A stretch of 64,000 bases of DNA from Burkholderia pyrrocinia (lineage in GTDB: Bacteria > Pseudomonadota > Gammaproteobacteria > Burkholderiales > Burkholderiaceae). A model generated the notes under the pieces. That model saw only the letters and a program-made list of their open reading frames with translations, had not been told where the DNA came from and did no database searches. The stretch covers positions 1,922,001-1,986,000 of the forward strand of contig NZ_CP094460.1 in NCBI RefSeq assembly GCF_022809715.1, read 5' to 3'. This document shows positions 7,939 to 15,346 of the stretch, in pieces. The translations under genes were made by a program, and so were the position numbers. Each line of letters begins with the position of its first letter. Positions within the stretch are counted from its first letter, which is position 1.

Positions 7939-8401
7939 TACCCCAAAGGACGAAAGCAAGGCAAAACCGGACGTACGGGCGATTCCGCGCACGGGCGAGA
8001 GCTGCAAGAAGTGCCCACCTGAGGCGGGGAGCATGCAGCGCCGCAACTGGAGCATGAGTGACAACTCCCGAGAATATCAAGGCCGAATTACGGGGTTCCC
8101 CTATAGCGTTGAAGAGGCCTGGAGCATGGAGTGGGTCTGGCAGCGCGACTTCGACGGCTTTCGACCGGAAAGCTGTTTGTTGATAGAAGCGAAGGGAAAG
8201 TACGATCAGTTCTTGAAGAAGGACGATGTACCGTACACCAAGACCTTTGATGACATGGAGGAGCAGGCTGGAGCTCAGGCCGCGGTTGTAGACGATCATC
8301 CTCCTGCAAGGTTGAAATGGTATTTTCAGACGGAGCGGACTTGGAACTACATGAGAACGCCGCTTGCCCGTCTTCGCGTCGAATCAGAATGGGTGCCCTG
8401 A
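7814..8401 (+). CDS. T6SS effector with Tox-REase-5 nuclease domain (TseT-like)
   Basis: 195 residues. An N-terminal Ala/Gly/Val-rich hydrophobic stretch (1-38) resembles the chaperone-bound segment of T6SS cargo. After a linker the Tox-REase-5 domain begins at REYQGRITG (about 86). The restriction-endonuclease-fold catalytic set is DFDGF (D112, D114) and LIEAKGKYD (E125, K127). Such effectors degrade DNA in rival cells. The toxin is short and carries no PAAR of its own, which explains the separate PAAR and chaperone genes upstream. Start ATG 7814 lies inside the previous gene; no Shine-Dalgarno sequence is required if translation is coupled. Confidence 0.88.
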   Translation: MAGLVVPIIEAAAVELGPVLARAGVALLGGAAVAGTGSLSGDTPKDESKAKPDVRAIPRTGESCKKCPPEAGSMQRRNWSMSDNSREYQGRITGFPYSVEEAWSMEWVWQRDFDGFRPESCLLIEAKGKYDQFLKKDDVPYTKTFDDMEEQAGAQAAVVDDHPPARLKWYFQTERTWNYMRTPLARLRVESEWVP

Positions 8402-8406
8402 CAAAA

Positions 8407-9141
8407 ATGGAAATAGTTACGCAATTTCGTAGCCCTGCCGATTTCGCCCAGCCTGGCGATTTTGCGGCTCATCTTGTCCGTCTATGGCCGGTGGTTGAGG
8501 CCATGTCACGCGAGGACGAACGTTTAGGGCAGTGGTGGCTGAAGGCGGATACCGAGGAAGAAGCCCGTCTGTATCCCATGTATGAAGCGCCCGGCATACC
8601 TTCGACAGCCGTTTTGGCAGTCTTGGCGCAACGGTACGAAAAAAAGATGGACCTTCCTAAAGTATTTGGCTTCTGGAATGGTCAGATGGACGCGGCCAAC
8701 AGCGCGAGGTTGAAGTTAGGCATCGATGCGAAGAGGCGGCCCAGCGAGGTAGAAATTGGGCTACCGGCACAGAGCGCAGTCTCGGCGGACGAGCACAGCT
8801 ATGAGGGGGCGGCCAAGATAGTGGCCGCGATCGTCTCGGTTTATGACCCGATGTACGTCTCTGTTTCACCACGAGAGTATTTTCCCCGGCAGGTGTTTGA
8901 TGACAAGCCTGGCGTTGGCTGGATGCTATATCTCCCGAAGCTCCTCACGGCTCAGCAAGTCCCGGAAGCACGCGAATTGATTCCAGTTCCCGAAGCCGGT
9001 CGGAAGCAGACCGGGACGATCATTGTGAGCGTCCCAGATGCCGTTTTTTCAGTGGACAACTCCGAACACGTCGACATTGCAAACCGTATCGAGATTCGGC
9101 TCGTCGACCAGGACCTTCTGCCCGCGTTCGCTGATCTGTAA
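8407..9141 (+). CDS. Immunity protein for the Tox-REase-5 effector (Imm52-like)
   Basis: About 244 residues from ATG 8407. The alternative ATG 8389 overlaps the toxin's end, and the frame is open from 8317. No signal peptide, consistent with a cytoplasmic neutraliser of a nuclease. Features include GQWWLKADTEEEARLYPMY and a KPGVGWMLYLPKLL segment, as in immunity proteins paired with Tox-REase-5 (Imm52 family, assigned from recall of the family pattern). It is the last gene of the cassette and is followed at once by a strong terminator hairpin. Low GC like the toxin. Confidence 0.8.
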   Translation: MEIVTQFRSPADFAQPGDFAAHLVRLWPVVEAMSREDERLGQWWLKADTEEEARLYPMYEAPGIPSTAVLAVLAQRYEKKMDLPKVFGFWNGQMDAANSARLKLGIDAKRRPSEVEIGLPAQSAVSADEHSYEGAAKIVAAIVSVYDPMYVSVSPREYFPRQVFDDKPGVGWMLYLPKLLTAQQVPEARELIPVPEAGRKQTGTIIVSVPDAVFSVDNSEHVDIANRIEIRLVDQDLLPAFADL

Positions 9142-9144
9142 GCA

Positions 9145-9176
9145 CGATGCCGGCGCGGGAGTCCGCGCTGGCATCG
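9145..9176 (+). terminator. Strong hairpin terminating the T6SS cassette
   Basis: CGATGCC-G-GCGCGG (9145-9158) pairs with CCGCGC-T-GGCATCG (9163-9176) through a GAGT loop: 13 Watson-Crick pairs plus one G-U pair. It begins four bases after the immunity gene stop. The T-run is weak (TCGGTT). Confidence 0.7.
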
Positions 9177-9179
9177 TCG

Positions 9180-9323
9180 GTTAGGACAGCCTCAAGCTAC
9201 GACATGGTTCTCCGGTATGCGCACCTTGCGCCCGACCATCTGGCACGACATGCCGAATCGGTCACAGTTTGGTCCCAAGGTATGACCGATTTCCATGCCA
9301 CACTGGATCGCCAAGCGTCATGA
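9180..9323 (+). pseudogene. C-terminal remnant of a phage-type tyrosine recombinase (integrase)
   Basis: The frame through ATG 9204 reads ASSYDMVLRYAHLAPDHLA and continues to a TGA at 9321-9323. MVxRYAHLxPxHL is the hallmark C-terminal segment of tyrosine recombinases, with the catalytic tyrosine in RYAHL. Only about 45 residues remain; the catalytic Arg/His boxes upstream are missing and replaced by the T6SS cassette terminator. This is the scar of an integrative element, and it coincides with the right border of the lower-GC island. Confidence 0.78.
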
Positions 9324-9395
9324 TCGGCCGCAACGCCATGACTAGCAGGAGTTCATCGTTTTGAGCATCACAATCCGTCTCTGCCCATCTGATAC

Positions 9396-10304
9396 ATGTC
9401 GCTGACGATCGATCCGAAGCAGGCCGCCGCGCTGCTGGCCGTCGCCGACACGGGCAGCTTCGAGCAGGCGGCCGTGCGCCTGCACGTGACCGCCTCCGCC
9501 GTCACGCAGCGGGTCCGCGCGCTGGAGGCGAGCCTCGGCACGCCGCTCGTGCTGCGCACGCGGCCGTGCCGCCCGACGGTGGCCGGGCAGCGCGTGCTGC
9601 AGCACCTGCGCCGCGTCGCGCTGCTGCAGGCCGACCTGCAAAGCACGCTCGCGACCGAGCGCGAATCGCCGATCTCCGTGACGATCGCGCTGAATTCCGA
9701 CAGCCTCGGCACGTGGTTCCTGCCCGCGCTGACTTCCGTGCTCGCGGGCGAGCGGATCCTGTTCGAGCTGATCGTCGAGGATCAGGACCACACGTTCGCG
9801 CTGCTCGAAAGCGGAATGGCGGTCGGCTGCGTGACGACCGAGCCGAAGCCGATGCGCGGCTGCATCGCGACGCCGCTCGGCACGATGCGCTACCGGCTGC
9901 TCGCGGCCGCCGCGTTCGCGGCGCGCTGGTTTCCGCGCGGGCTGAACCGCACGAGCGCACGCAACGCGCCCGTCGTCGCGTATTCGCGGCGCGACACGCT
10001 GCAGTCGTCGTTCCTGAAGGAGAAGTTCGGGTTGCCGGAAGGTGCATACCCGTGCCATTACGTGCCGGGCACCCATTCGCACTTCGCGGCGGTGCGGCAC
10101 GGGCTCGGCTACGCGATGGTGCCGGAGCCGCTGATCGGCACCGCGCCGCTCGACGCGCAGGGGCTCGTCGATCTTGCGCCCGCGCATCCGACCGACGTCA
10201 CGCTGTACTGGCACGCGTGGACCGTGCAGTCGCCGACGATGGCGTCGCTGTCCGCGCGGGTGGTCGAAGCGGCGCGCCGGTTGCTCGCGCCGCTGCAGAA
10301 ATGA
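9396..10304 (+). CDS. argP: LysR family regulator, ArgP/IciA type
   Basis: 302 residues. The N-terminal HTH (AALLAVADTGSFEQAAVRLHVTASAVTQRVRALEASLG) is followed by TPLVLRTRPCRPTVAGQRVLQHLRRVALLQAD, which closely follows the ArgP pattern (LVRT-x-PxRPT-x-GQ). ArgP senses lysine/arginine and usually activates a divergent exporter gene (argO/lysE). No exporter is divergent here; the upstream neighbour is the integrase remnant. It ends 32 bases from the threonine aldolase gene, which converges on it. Naming rests on the diagnostic N-terminal region. Confidence 0.85.
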   Translation: MSLTIDPKQAAALLAVADTGSFEQAAVRLHVTASAVTQRVRALEASLGTPLVLRTRPCRPTVAGQRVLQHLRRVALLQADLQSTLATERESPISVTIALNSDSLGTWFLPALTSVLAGERILFELIVEDQDHTFALLESGMAVGCVTTEPKPMRGCIATPLGTMRYRLLAAAAFAARWFPRGLNRTSARNAPVVAYSRRDTLQSSFLKEKFGLPEGAYPCHYVPGTHSHFAAVRHGLGYAMVPEPLIGTAPLDAQGLVDLAPAHPTDVTLYWHAWTVQSPTMASLSARVVEAARRLLAPLQK

Positions 10305-10336
10305 CATGAGCCGGTGACGGGCCCGGCTCGCGGCGG

Positions 10337-11350
10337 TTACGCGCGCCGCTGCGAGAAATACGCACCGACCGCGCCGACGAACGTATCGATGTCCGCGCGC
10401 GACACATCACAGTGGGTAACGAAGCGCGACGCGTACAGCATCTGCGTGAGAATCCCGCGCTCCTTGAGCCACGCCTCGAGCGGCGCGCAATCGGCTTCGG
10501 GAAATTGCGCGAACACCATGTTCGTCGCGTGCGACAGCACCTTCACGGATTCGATGCGCGCGAGGCCTGCCGCGAGATGCGCGGCGTTCGCATGATCGTC
10601 CGCGAGCCGCTCGACGTTGTGGTCGAGCGCATACAGGCACGCCGCCGCGAGAATGCCCGACTGCCGCATCCCGCCGCCGAGCACCTTGCGCCAGCGCTGC
10701 GCGCGCTCGATCAGCGCACGGTTGCCGACCAGCACCGAGCCGACCGGTGCGGCGAGCCCTTTCGAGAAGCAGATCGATACGGTATCGAACGGTGCACACA
10801 GCTCGGCGATCGGGCGCCCCGACGCGACGGCCGCGTTGCATACGCGCGCGCCGTCGAGGTGCGTGGACAGCCCGCGGCTGCGCGCGAACGCGACGGCTTC
10901 CTGCGCATAGCCTTCCGGCAAGACCTGGCCGCCGATCGTGTTCTCGAGCGCGAGCAAACGCGTGCGGGCAAAGTGATTGTCGATCGGCTTGATCGCCGCG
11001 GCGATCTTCGCGAGCGGCAGCGTGCCGTCCGGCGCGTTCTCGATCGGCTGCGGCTGGATGCTGCCCAGCACGGCCGCGCCGCCGCCTTCGTACTTGTAGG
11101 TGTGCGCGAGCTGGCCGACGATGTACTCGTCGCCGCGCTCGCAATGGGACATCAGCGCGGCCAGGTTGCTCTGCGTGCCGCTCGGGAAGAACAGGCCGGC
11201 CTCCTTGCCGGTCCGCTCGGCCACGGCCGCCTGCAGGCGCAGCACGGTCGGGTCGTCGCCCCATACGTCGTCGCCGACTTCGGCGGCAGTCATCGCGGCC
11301 AGCATTGCCTGGCTCGGACGTGTCACGGTATCGCTGCGTAAATCGATCAT
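10337..11350 (-). CDS. ltaE: Low-specificity L-threonine aldolase
   Basis: 337 residues, full length for the family. It starts MIDLRSDTVTRPSQAMLAAM, the canonical LtaE opening, and has GVW-type DDPTV and FFPSGTQSNLAAL segments. The PLP site is in ICFSKGLAAPVGS, with the Schiff-base lysine in SKGL. HLDGARVCNA carries the cofactor-binding Asp. The enzyme cleaves L-threonine and L-allo-threonine to glycine and acetaldehyde in the cytoplasm. It converges on argP; a short GAGCCGG/CCGGCTC hairpin (10308-10329) between them may terminate both. Confidence 0.93.
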   Translation of the reverse strand: MIDLRSDTVTRPSQAMLAAMTAAEVGDDVWGDDPTVLRLQAAVAERTGKEAGLFFPSGTQSNLAALMSHCERGDEYIVGQLAHTYKYEGGGAAVLGSIQPQPIENAPDGTLPLAKIAAAIKPIDNHFARTRLLALENTIGGQVLPEGYAQEAVAFARSRGLSTHLDGARVCNAAVASGRPIAELCAPFDTVSICFSKGLAAPVGSVLVGNRALIERAQRWRKVLGGGMRQSGILAAACLYALDHNVERLADDHANAAHLAAGLARIESVKVLSHATNMVFAQFPEADCAPLEAWLKERGILTQMLYASRFVTHCDVSRADIDTFVGAVGAYFSQRRA

Positions 11351-11660
11351 CTTCGTGCCCTGAGTGAACGCGGACCGGAACCGATGCGCCCGGCCCTGCC
11401 GAAACGAGACTCAGAGTGTACGCAATTCACGCAGCGCGTGCCGACGGTCGAGCCGCGGCCCCCACCTGCCACGCCCCTCCCGCGCGTCACCCGCGTTACA
11501 CGCTAACGCGTCGAAACGGATCGGCCGCGCACGGCGGCACGCCGGGGGTTCCGCACGGTACGGGCGTGCGGATCGAACCGTTCCGATGACGCGACGCGCC
11601 ATATTGCCGCACGTGCGTCAGACCGCCACGCCGCGGCCGCACGCGCCGCGAACGGCCTTC

Positions 11661-11674
11661 TTGATACGAATCAA
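11661..11674. promoter_or_regulatory. Perfect FNR/ANR box upstream of the CIO operon
   Basis: TTGATACGAATCAA is an exact TTGAT-N4-ATCAA dyad, the consensus for FNR/ANR oxygen sensors. It is centred about 167 bases upstream of the cioA start. If it activates from -41.5, transcription would begin near 11709, leaving a leader of about 126 bases. The rest of 11351-11834 (about 480 bases) holds no gene I can support. The long upstream extension of the cioA frame is Arg/Pro-rich and not protein-like. Confidence 0.75.
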
Positions 11675-11834
11675 CGATTTATCCCGGAATCGCGCGCGGC
11701 AGGCTGGACATCTGCGACGAGTTGGCGCATTTCGCGGTGCAACATCGCGGCACATACTCCAGCCAACCCCGCCGCCTGTCGGCCGGGGTCCGCCGGCACC
11801 CGCCGGCGGGTATCGTCAGCTTCGGTCATCTGGT

Positions 11835-13247
11835 ATGGACACCGCACTTTCGGCCCTCGATCTGGCCCGCCTGCAATTCGCGTTCACCGTCTCCTTTCAC
11901 ATCGTCTTTCCGGCGCTGAGCATCGGCCTTGCCAGCTTCATCGCCGTGCTCGAATATCGCTGGCTCAAGACCGGCAAGCAGTACTACAAGACCCTCTGTC
12001 TGTTCTGGTCGAAGATCTTCGCGGTCGCGTTCGGGATGGGCGTCGTCTCCGGCGTCGTGATGAGCTACCAGTTCGGCACCAACTGGTCGGGCTTCTCGAG
12101 CTTCGCCGGCGCCGTCACCGGCCCGCTGCTGATGTACGAGGTGATGACCGCGTTCTTCCTCGAGGCCGGCTTCCTCGGCATCATGCTGTTCGGCTGGAAC
12201 CGCGTGAGCCCGCGCGCGCACTTCGGCGCGACGCTGATGGTCGCGATCGGCACGCTGATCTCGACGTTCTGGATCCTCGCGTCGAACAGCTGGATGCAGA
12301 CGCCGCAGGGCTTCGAGATCGTCGACGGCCGCGTCGTGCCGACCGACTGGTTCGCGATCATCTTCAACCCGTCGTTCCCGTACCGCCTGTTCCACATGGC
12401 GATCGCCGCGTTCATCGTCGCCGCGCTGGTCGTGGCCGCGACGGGTGCATGGCACCTGCTGAAGGGCCGCCGCGACAGGGGCGTGAAGAAGATGTTCTCG
12501 ATGGCGCTGTGGTTGCTGCTCGTACTCGCGCCGCTGCAGGCCTTGATCGGCGACCAGCACGGCATCAACACGCTGAAGCACCAGCCCGCGAAGATCGCCG
12601 CGATCGAAGGGCTGTGGGAAACCGAGAAGGGCGGCACGCCGCTCAACCTGTTCGGCATTCCGGACATGAAGGCGGAAACGACCCGCTACGCGGTGAAGGT
12701 GCCGCACCTCGGCAGCCTGATCCTCACGCACAGCTGGGACGGCGAGATTCGCGGGCTGAAGGAATTCCCGCCTGAGGACCGCCCGAACTCGACCGTCGTG
12801 TTCTGGAGCTTCCGGATCATGGTCGGCCTCGGCTTTGCGATGATCGGCCTCGCCGCGCTCGCGTGGCTGCTGCGCCGCCGCGGCCGCCTGTATGAATCGA
12901 AGTGGTTCCAGCGCTTCGCGCTCGTGATGGGCCCGACCGGCTTCGTGTCGCTGCTCGCGGGCTGGGTGACGACCGAAGCGGGCCGCCAGCCGTGGGTCGT
13001 GTATGGCGTGATGCGCACCGCGCAGGCCGTGTCGCCGCTGTCGGTGCAGCAGGTCAGCCTGTCGATGATGACGTTCGTGATCGTGTACTTCCTCGTGTTC
13101 GGCACCGGCGTGTACTACATGCTGAAGCTGATGAAGGCCGGCCCCGCGCTGCCCGACGCGAAGCACGACGACACGCCCGACACGCGCCCCGATCACACCG
13201 CGCGCCGCCCGATGTCGGCCGTCGACGAGTTGATCGAGACCGTCTGA
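11835..13247 (+). CDS. cioA: Cyanide-insensitive bd-type ubiquinol oxidase subunit I
   Basis: 470 residues with about nine membrane helices. H22 (SFHIVF) and H187 (RLFHMA) match the haem b595 and b558 ligands of CydA, and the YEVMTAFFLEAG pair E102/E110 matches the proton-channel glutamates. The protein is shorter than E. coli CydA (522) because it has the short Q-loop, the mark of the CIO subfamily. It oxidises ubiquinol and reduces oxygen at the inner membrane, and tolerates cyanide. ATG 11835 begins MDTALSALDLARLQFAF, a standard CioA start. It is first in the operon with cioB and a DUF2474 gene. Confidence 0.93.
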   Translation: MDTALSALDLARLQFAFTVSFHIVFPALSIGLASFIAVLEYRWLKTGKQYYKTLCLFWSKIFAVAFGMGVVSGVVMSYQFGTNWSGFSSFAGAVTGPLLMYEVMTAFFLEAGFLGIMLFGWNRVSPRAHFGATLMVAIGTLISTFWILASNSWMQTPQGFEIVDGRVVPTDWFAIIFNPSFPYRLFHMAIAAFIVAALVVAATGAWHLLKGRRDRGVKKMFSMALWLLLVLAPLQALIGDQHGINTLKHQPAKIAAIEGLWETEKGGTPLNLFGIPDMKAETTRYAVKVPHLGSLILTHSWDGEIRGLKEFPPEDRPNSTVVFWSFRIMVGLGFAMIGLAALAWLLRRRGRLYESKWFQRFALVMGPTGFVSLLAGWVTTEAGRQPWVVYGVMRTAQAVSPLSVQQVSLSMMTFVIVYFLVFGTGVYYMLKLMKAGPALPDAKHDDTPDTRPDHTARRPMSAVDELIETV

Positions 13248-13276
13248 GCCCACCCCATCCGCAAACGAGAAAACCT

Positions 13277-14284
13277 ATGGACGTCACCGTAATCTGGGCC
13301 GCGATCATCGCATTGGGGCTCTTCATGTACGTCGTGCTCGACGGCTTCGACCTCGGCATCGGCATCGTCTTCCCGTTCTTCCCGGACGAGAAGGAACGCG
13401 ACCTGATGATGAACACGGTCGCGCCCGTGTGGGACGGCAACGAGACCTGGCTCGTGCTCGGCGGCGCCGGGCTGTTCGCGGTGTTCCCGATCGTCTATTC
13501 GACCGTGCTGTCGGCGCTGTACCTGCCGCTGATCTTCATGCTGGTCTGCCTGATCTTCCGCGGCGTGTCGTTCGAGATCCGCGCGAAGGCGCGACGCACC
13601 AAGCAACTGTGGGATCTCGCATTCATCGGCGGCTCGGCCGGCGCGACGTTCTTCCAGGGGATCGCGCTCGGCGCGTTCCTGCAGGGCATCGCCGTGAAGG
13701 ACGGCGTGTTCGCGGGCGACGCGTTCGACTGGCTCACGCCGTTCAGCCTGCTGACGGGCCTCGGCCTGATCGTGACCTATGCGCTGCTCGGCTGCTGCTG
13801 GCTCGTCGCGAAGACCGAAGGCGACCTGCAGCGCCGGCTGCATCGCGTGGTGTGGCCGCTGACCGTCGTGCTGCTCGGCTTCATCGCTGTCGTCAGCCTG
13901 TGGACGCCGCTGCAGGATCCGGCCATCGCGCAGCGCTGGTTCGATACGGGGCTGTTCTGGCGCCTGCTGCCGGTGCCGTTCCTGGTCGCCGGGTGCGCAG
14001 TGTGGATGCGGCGCGCGGTGCGCGACCGGCACGACATGACGCCGTTCGTGCTCGCGCTGGCGCTCGTGCTGCTCGGCTATGTCGGCCTGCTCGTCACGCT
14101 GTTCCCGTATGCGATTCCGCAGACGATGACGATCTGGGAAGCGGCGGCGCCGCGTTCCAGCCAGACCTTCACGCTGGTCGGCGCAGCGGTTATTCTCCCG
14201 ATCATCATCGCCTATACGACGATGGGTTATTGGGTATTCCGAGGCAAGGTGCGCCATGAAGACCAGCATTACTACCACCACTGA
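13277..14284 (+). CDS. cioB: Cyanide-insensitive bd-type ubiquinol oxidase subunit II
   Basis: 335 residues with about eight membrane helices. It opens MDVTVIWAAIIALGLFMYVVLDGFDLGIG, the CydB/CioB signature. NTVAPVWDGNETWLVLGGAGLFAVFP follows, with the conserved WDGNE motif. It dimerises with CioA and carries no haem of its own. The gene starts 29 bases after cioA behind AACGAGAAAACCT, so co-transcription is near certain. The C-terminus (KVRHEDQHYYHH) overlaps the start of the small third gene by 29 bases. Confidence 0.93.
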   Translation: MDVTVIWAAIIALGLFMYVVLDGFDLGIGIVFPFFPDEKERDLMMNTVAPVWDGNETWLVLGGAGLFAVFPIVYSTVLSALYLPLIFMLVCLIFRGVSFEIRAKARRTKQLWDLAFIGGSAGATFFQGIALGAFLQGIAVKDGVFAGDAFDWLTPFSLLTGLGLIVTYALLGCCWLVAKTEGDLQRRLHRVVWPLTVVLLGFIAVVSLWTPLQDPAIAQRWFDTGLFWRLLPVPFLVAGCAVWMRRAVRDRHDMTPFVLALALVLLGYVGLLVTLFPYAIPQTMTIWEAAAPRSSQTFTLVGAAVILPIIIAYTTMGYWVFRGKVRHEDQHYYHH

Positions 14285-14435
14285 TTCCGCCGATCGCCCG
14301 CCCGAGGCGCCCCGGCCGCGGATGCGCGGCTGGATGTGGTTCGTCGTGCTGTGGGCGGGCGGCGTGGTCGGCGCCGTCACGCTCGGTTATGCGTTCAAGA
14401 TCTTCATGAACCTGACGCTGTTTGCGGTGAAGTGA
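14256..14435 (+). CDS. DUF2474 small membrane subunit of the CIO oxidase
   Basis: 59 residues: a polar N-terminus, then one transmembrane helix (WMWFVVLWAGGVVGAVTLGY) and a short tail. DUF2474 peptides regularly follow cioAB in proteobacteria and are thought to be the counterpart of CydX, the single-helix subunit that stabilises the oxidase. It overlaps the cioB 3' end by 29 bases in another frame, so translation is probably coupled. No terminator with a T-run follows; a 14-bp GCCACGCGCGTGGC palindrome lies at 14462-14475. Confidence 0.8.
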   Translation: MKTSITTTTDSADRPPEAPRPRMRGWMWFVVLWAGGVVGAVTLGYAFKIFMNLTLFAVK

Positions 14436-14539
14436 AGTCAGGGTGCCGGCCGGGCGATCGCGCCACGCGCGTGGCCCGGGCGCGGCGCGCATCGATCGCC
14501 CGATGGATACGCGCTGCGCGGCCGCTTCCTCCGAGTGCG

Positions 14540-14827
14540 TTATTGAGGCGCCCGCCGCACGACGCCGAGCTTCAATCCCAGCATGCCGAATATGCGGTTC
14601 ATCGTCTGAACCGTCCCGTCGCTGCGGCCCTGCTCGATATCCTGAATCGTCTTCGTCGACACGCCGACGAGCTTCGCCATCTCCGCGCTCGTCAGCCGCA
14701 TCGTCTGCTTCAGATGGCGCACCGATTCGCGCAGCGACCAGTCGGGATGCGCGAGAACGTCCTCGATCGCTTGCCGCCGCAGCGCAAGCTGTTCGGGAAG
14801 CGACATTGCGTTATAGCGTTTGTCCAT
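14540..14827 (-). CDS. XRE-family helix-turn-helix regulator
   Basis: 95 residues from ATG 14827, preceded by GGGAGG at a good distance; the frame extends to 14974 without a ribosome-binding site. The HTH is MRLTSAEMAKLVGVSTKTIQDIEQGRS, a Cro/C1-type domain, preceded by a helical LRRQAIEDVLAHPDWSLRESVRHLK segment. It resembles stand-alone XRE regulators and some antitoxins, but no toxin gene adjoins it. The palindrome GTAGATATCTAC upstream is a candidate autoregulatory site. Confidence 0.82.
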   Translation of the reverse strand: MDKRYNAMSLPEQLALRRQAIEDVLAHPDWSLRESVRHLKQTMRLTSAEMAKLVGVSTKTIQDIEQGRSDGTVQTMNRIFGMLGLKLGVVRRAPQ

Positions 14828-14907
14828 CGTGTCGCCTCCCGTCCGTTGAACACAATCATTCCAGCAGAAATCTATACAAATTGCGCACACGGCTGCGCGC
14901 AAATTAT

Positions 14908-14919
14908 GTAGATATCTAC
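14908..14919. promoter_or_regulatory. Palindromic operator candidate upstream of the XRE gene
   Basis: GTAGATATCTAC is a perfect 12-bp palindrome 81 bases before the XRE start, inside an AT-rich patch. A related imperfect copy (around AGAAATCTATAC) lies nearer the gene at about 14862-14875. XRE proteins typically bind such short dyads to repress themselves. Confidence 0.5.
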
Positions 14920-14981
14920 CGAAACAGGAATCCTTGACGTTGCACCTGGCGGGAAGAAACGCCCGGAATTGCAACTCCGAC

Positions 14982-15176
14982 TTACCGCCGCTCGCGCAGC
15001 GCCGCCTCGATCTTTTGATCGGTCTTGTACTGGCTCAGCGCATATACCGACCAGATCGCGGCCGGCAGCCAGCCGACGATCGTGAGTTGCAGGATCAGGC
15101 AGATCACACCGGCGATCGGGCGGCCGATCGTGAAAAACTGGAACCACGGCAGCAGCAGGGCAAGCAGAAGGCGCAT
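14982..15176 (-). CDS. YqaE/Pmp3-family small membrane protein
   Basis: 64 residues with two hydrophobic helices (LLLALLLPWFQFF and GVICLILQLTIVGWLPAAIWSVYAL) and a charged C-terminus (KTDQKIEAALRERR). The layout LPWxxFFxxGRPxxGxICLILQxTxxGWxPAxIWAxYAL is that of Pmp3 proteolipids. These are linked to membrane potential and stress tolerance in the inner membrane. The ATG follows GGAGGA-like sequence. It stands alone between the XRE gene and the porin. Confidence 0.85.
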   Translation of the reverse strand: MRLLLALLLPWFQFFTIGRPIAGVICLILQLTIVGWLPAAIWSVYALSQYKTDQKIEAALRERR

Positions 15177-15284
15177 CGGGAATCCTCTGGAGGCGTCGTT
15201 GAAAGTTCATGCGCTGCCAATATGGCGGGTTGCTCCCCTCATTTCAAGTCCGGGCCCGGCATGCTCCGGGTGATCGACCGGACG

Positions 15285-15312
15285 AAAAAAAGCCCTCGCA
15301 ACATGCGAGGGC
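15285..15312 (-). terminator. Rho-independent terminator of the porin gene
   Basis: GCCCTCGCA (15292-15300) and TGCGAGGGC (15304-15312) form a perfect nine-pair stem with a three-base loop. In the reverse direction seven T residues (A-run 15285-15291) follow at once. It sits 34 bases past the porin stop. Confidence 0.9.
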
Positions 15313-15346
15313 CAATCGAATTCGCCGGAGTGCGATCGTGCGACGA

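Noticed and set aside
11364-11834. N-terminal extension of cioA by 157 codons
   Set aside because: It would translate through the FNR box and is Arg/Pro-rich; CioA proteins start at MDTALSALDLARLQ (11835).
14462-14475. GCCACGCGCGTGGC palindrome as terminator of the CIO operon
   Set aside because: The palindrome has no loop and no T-run; kept only as a remark.
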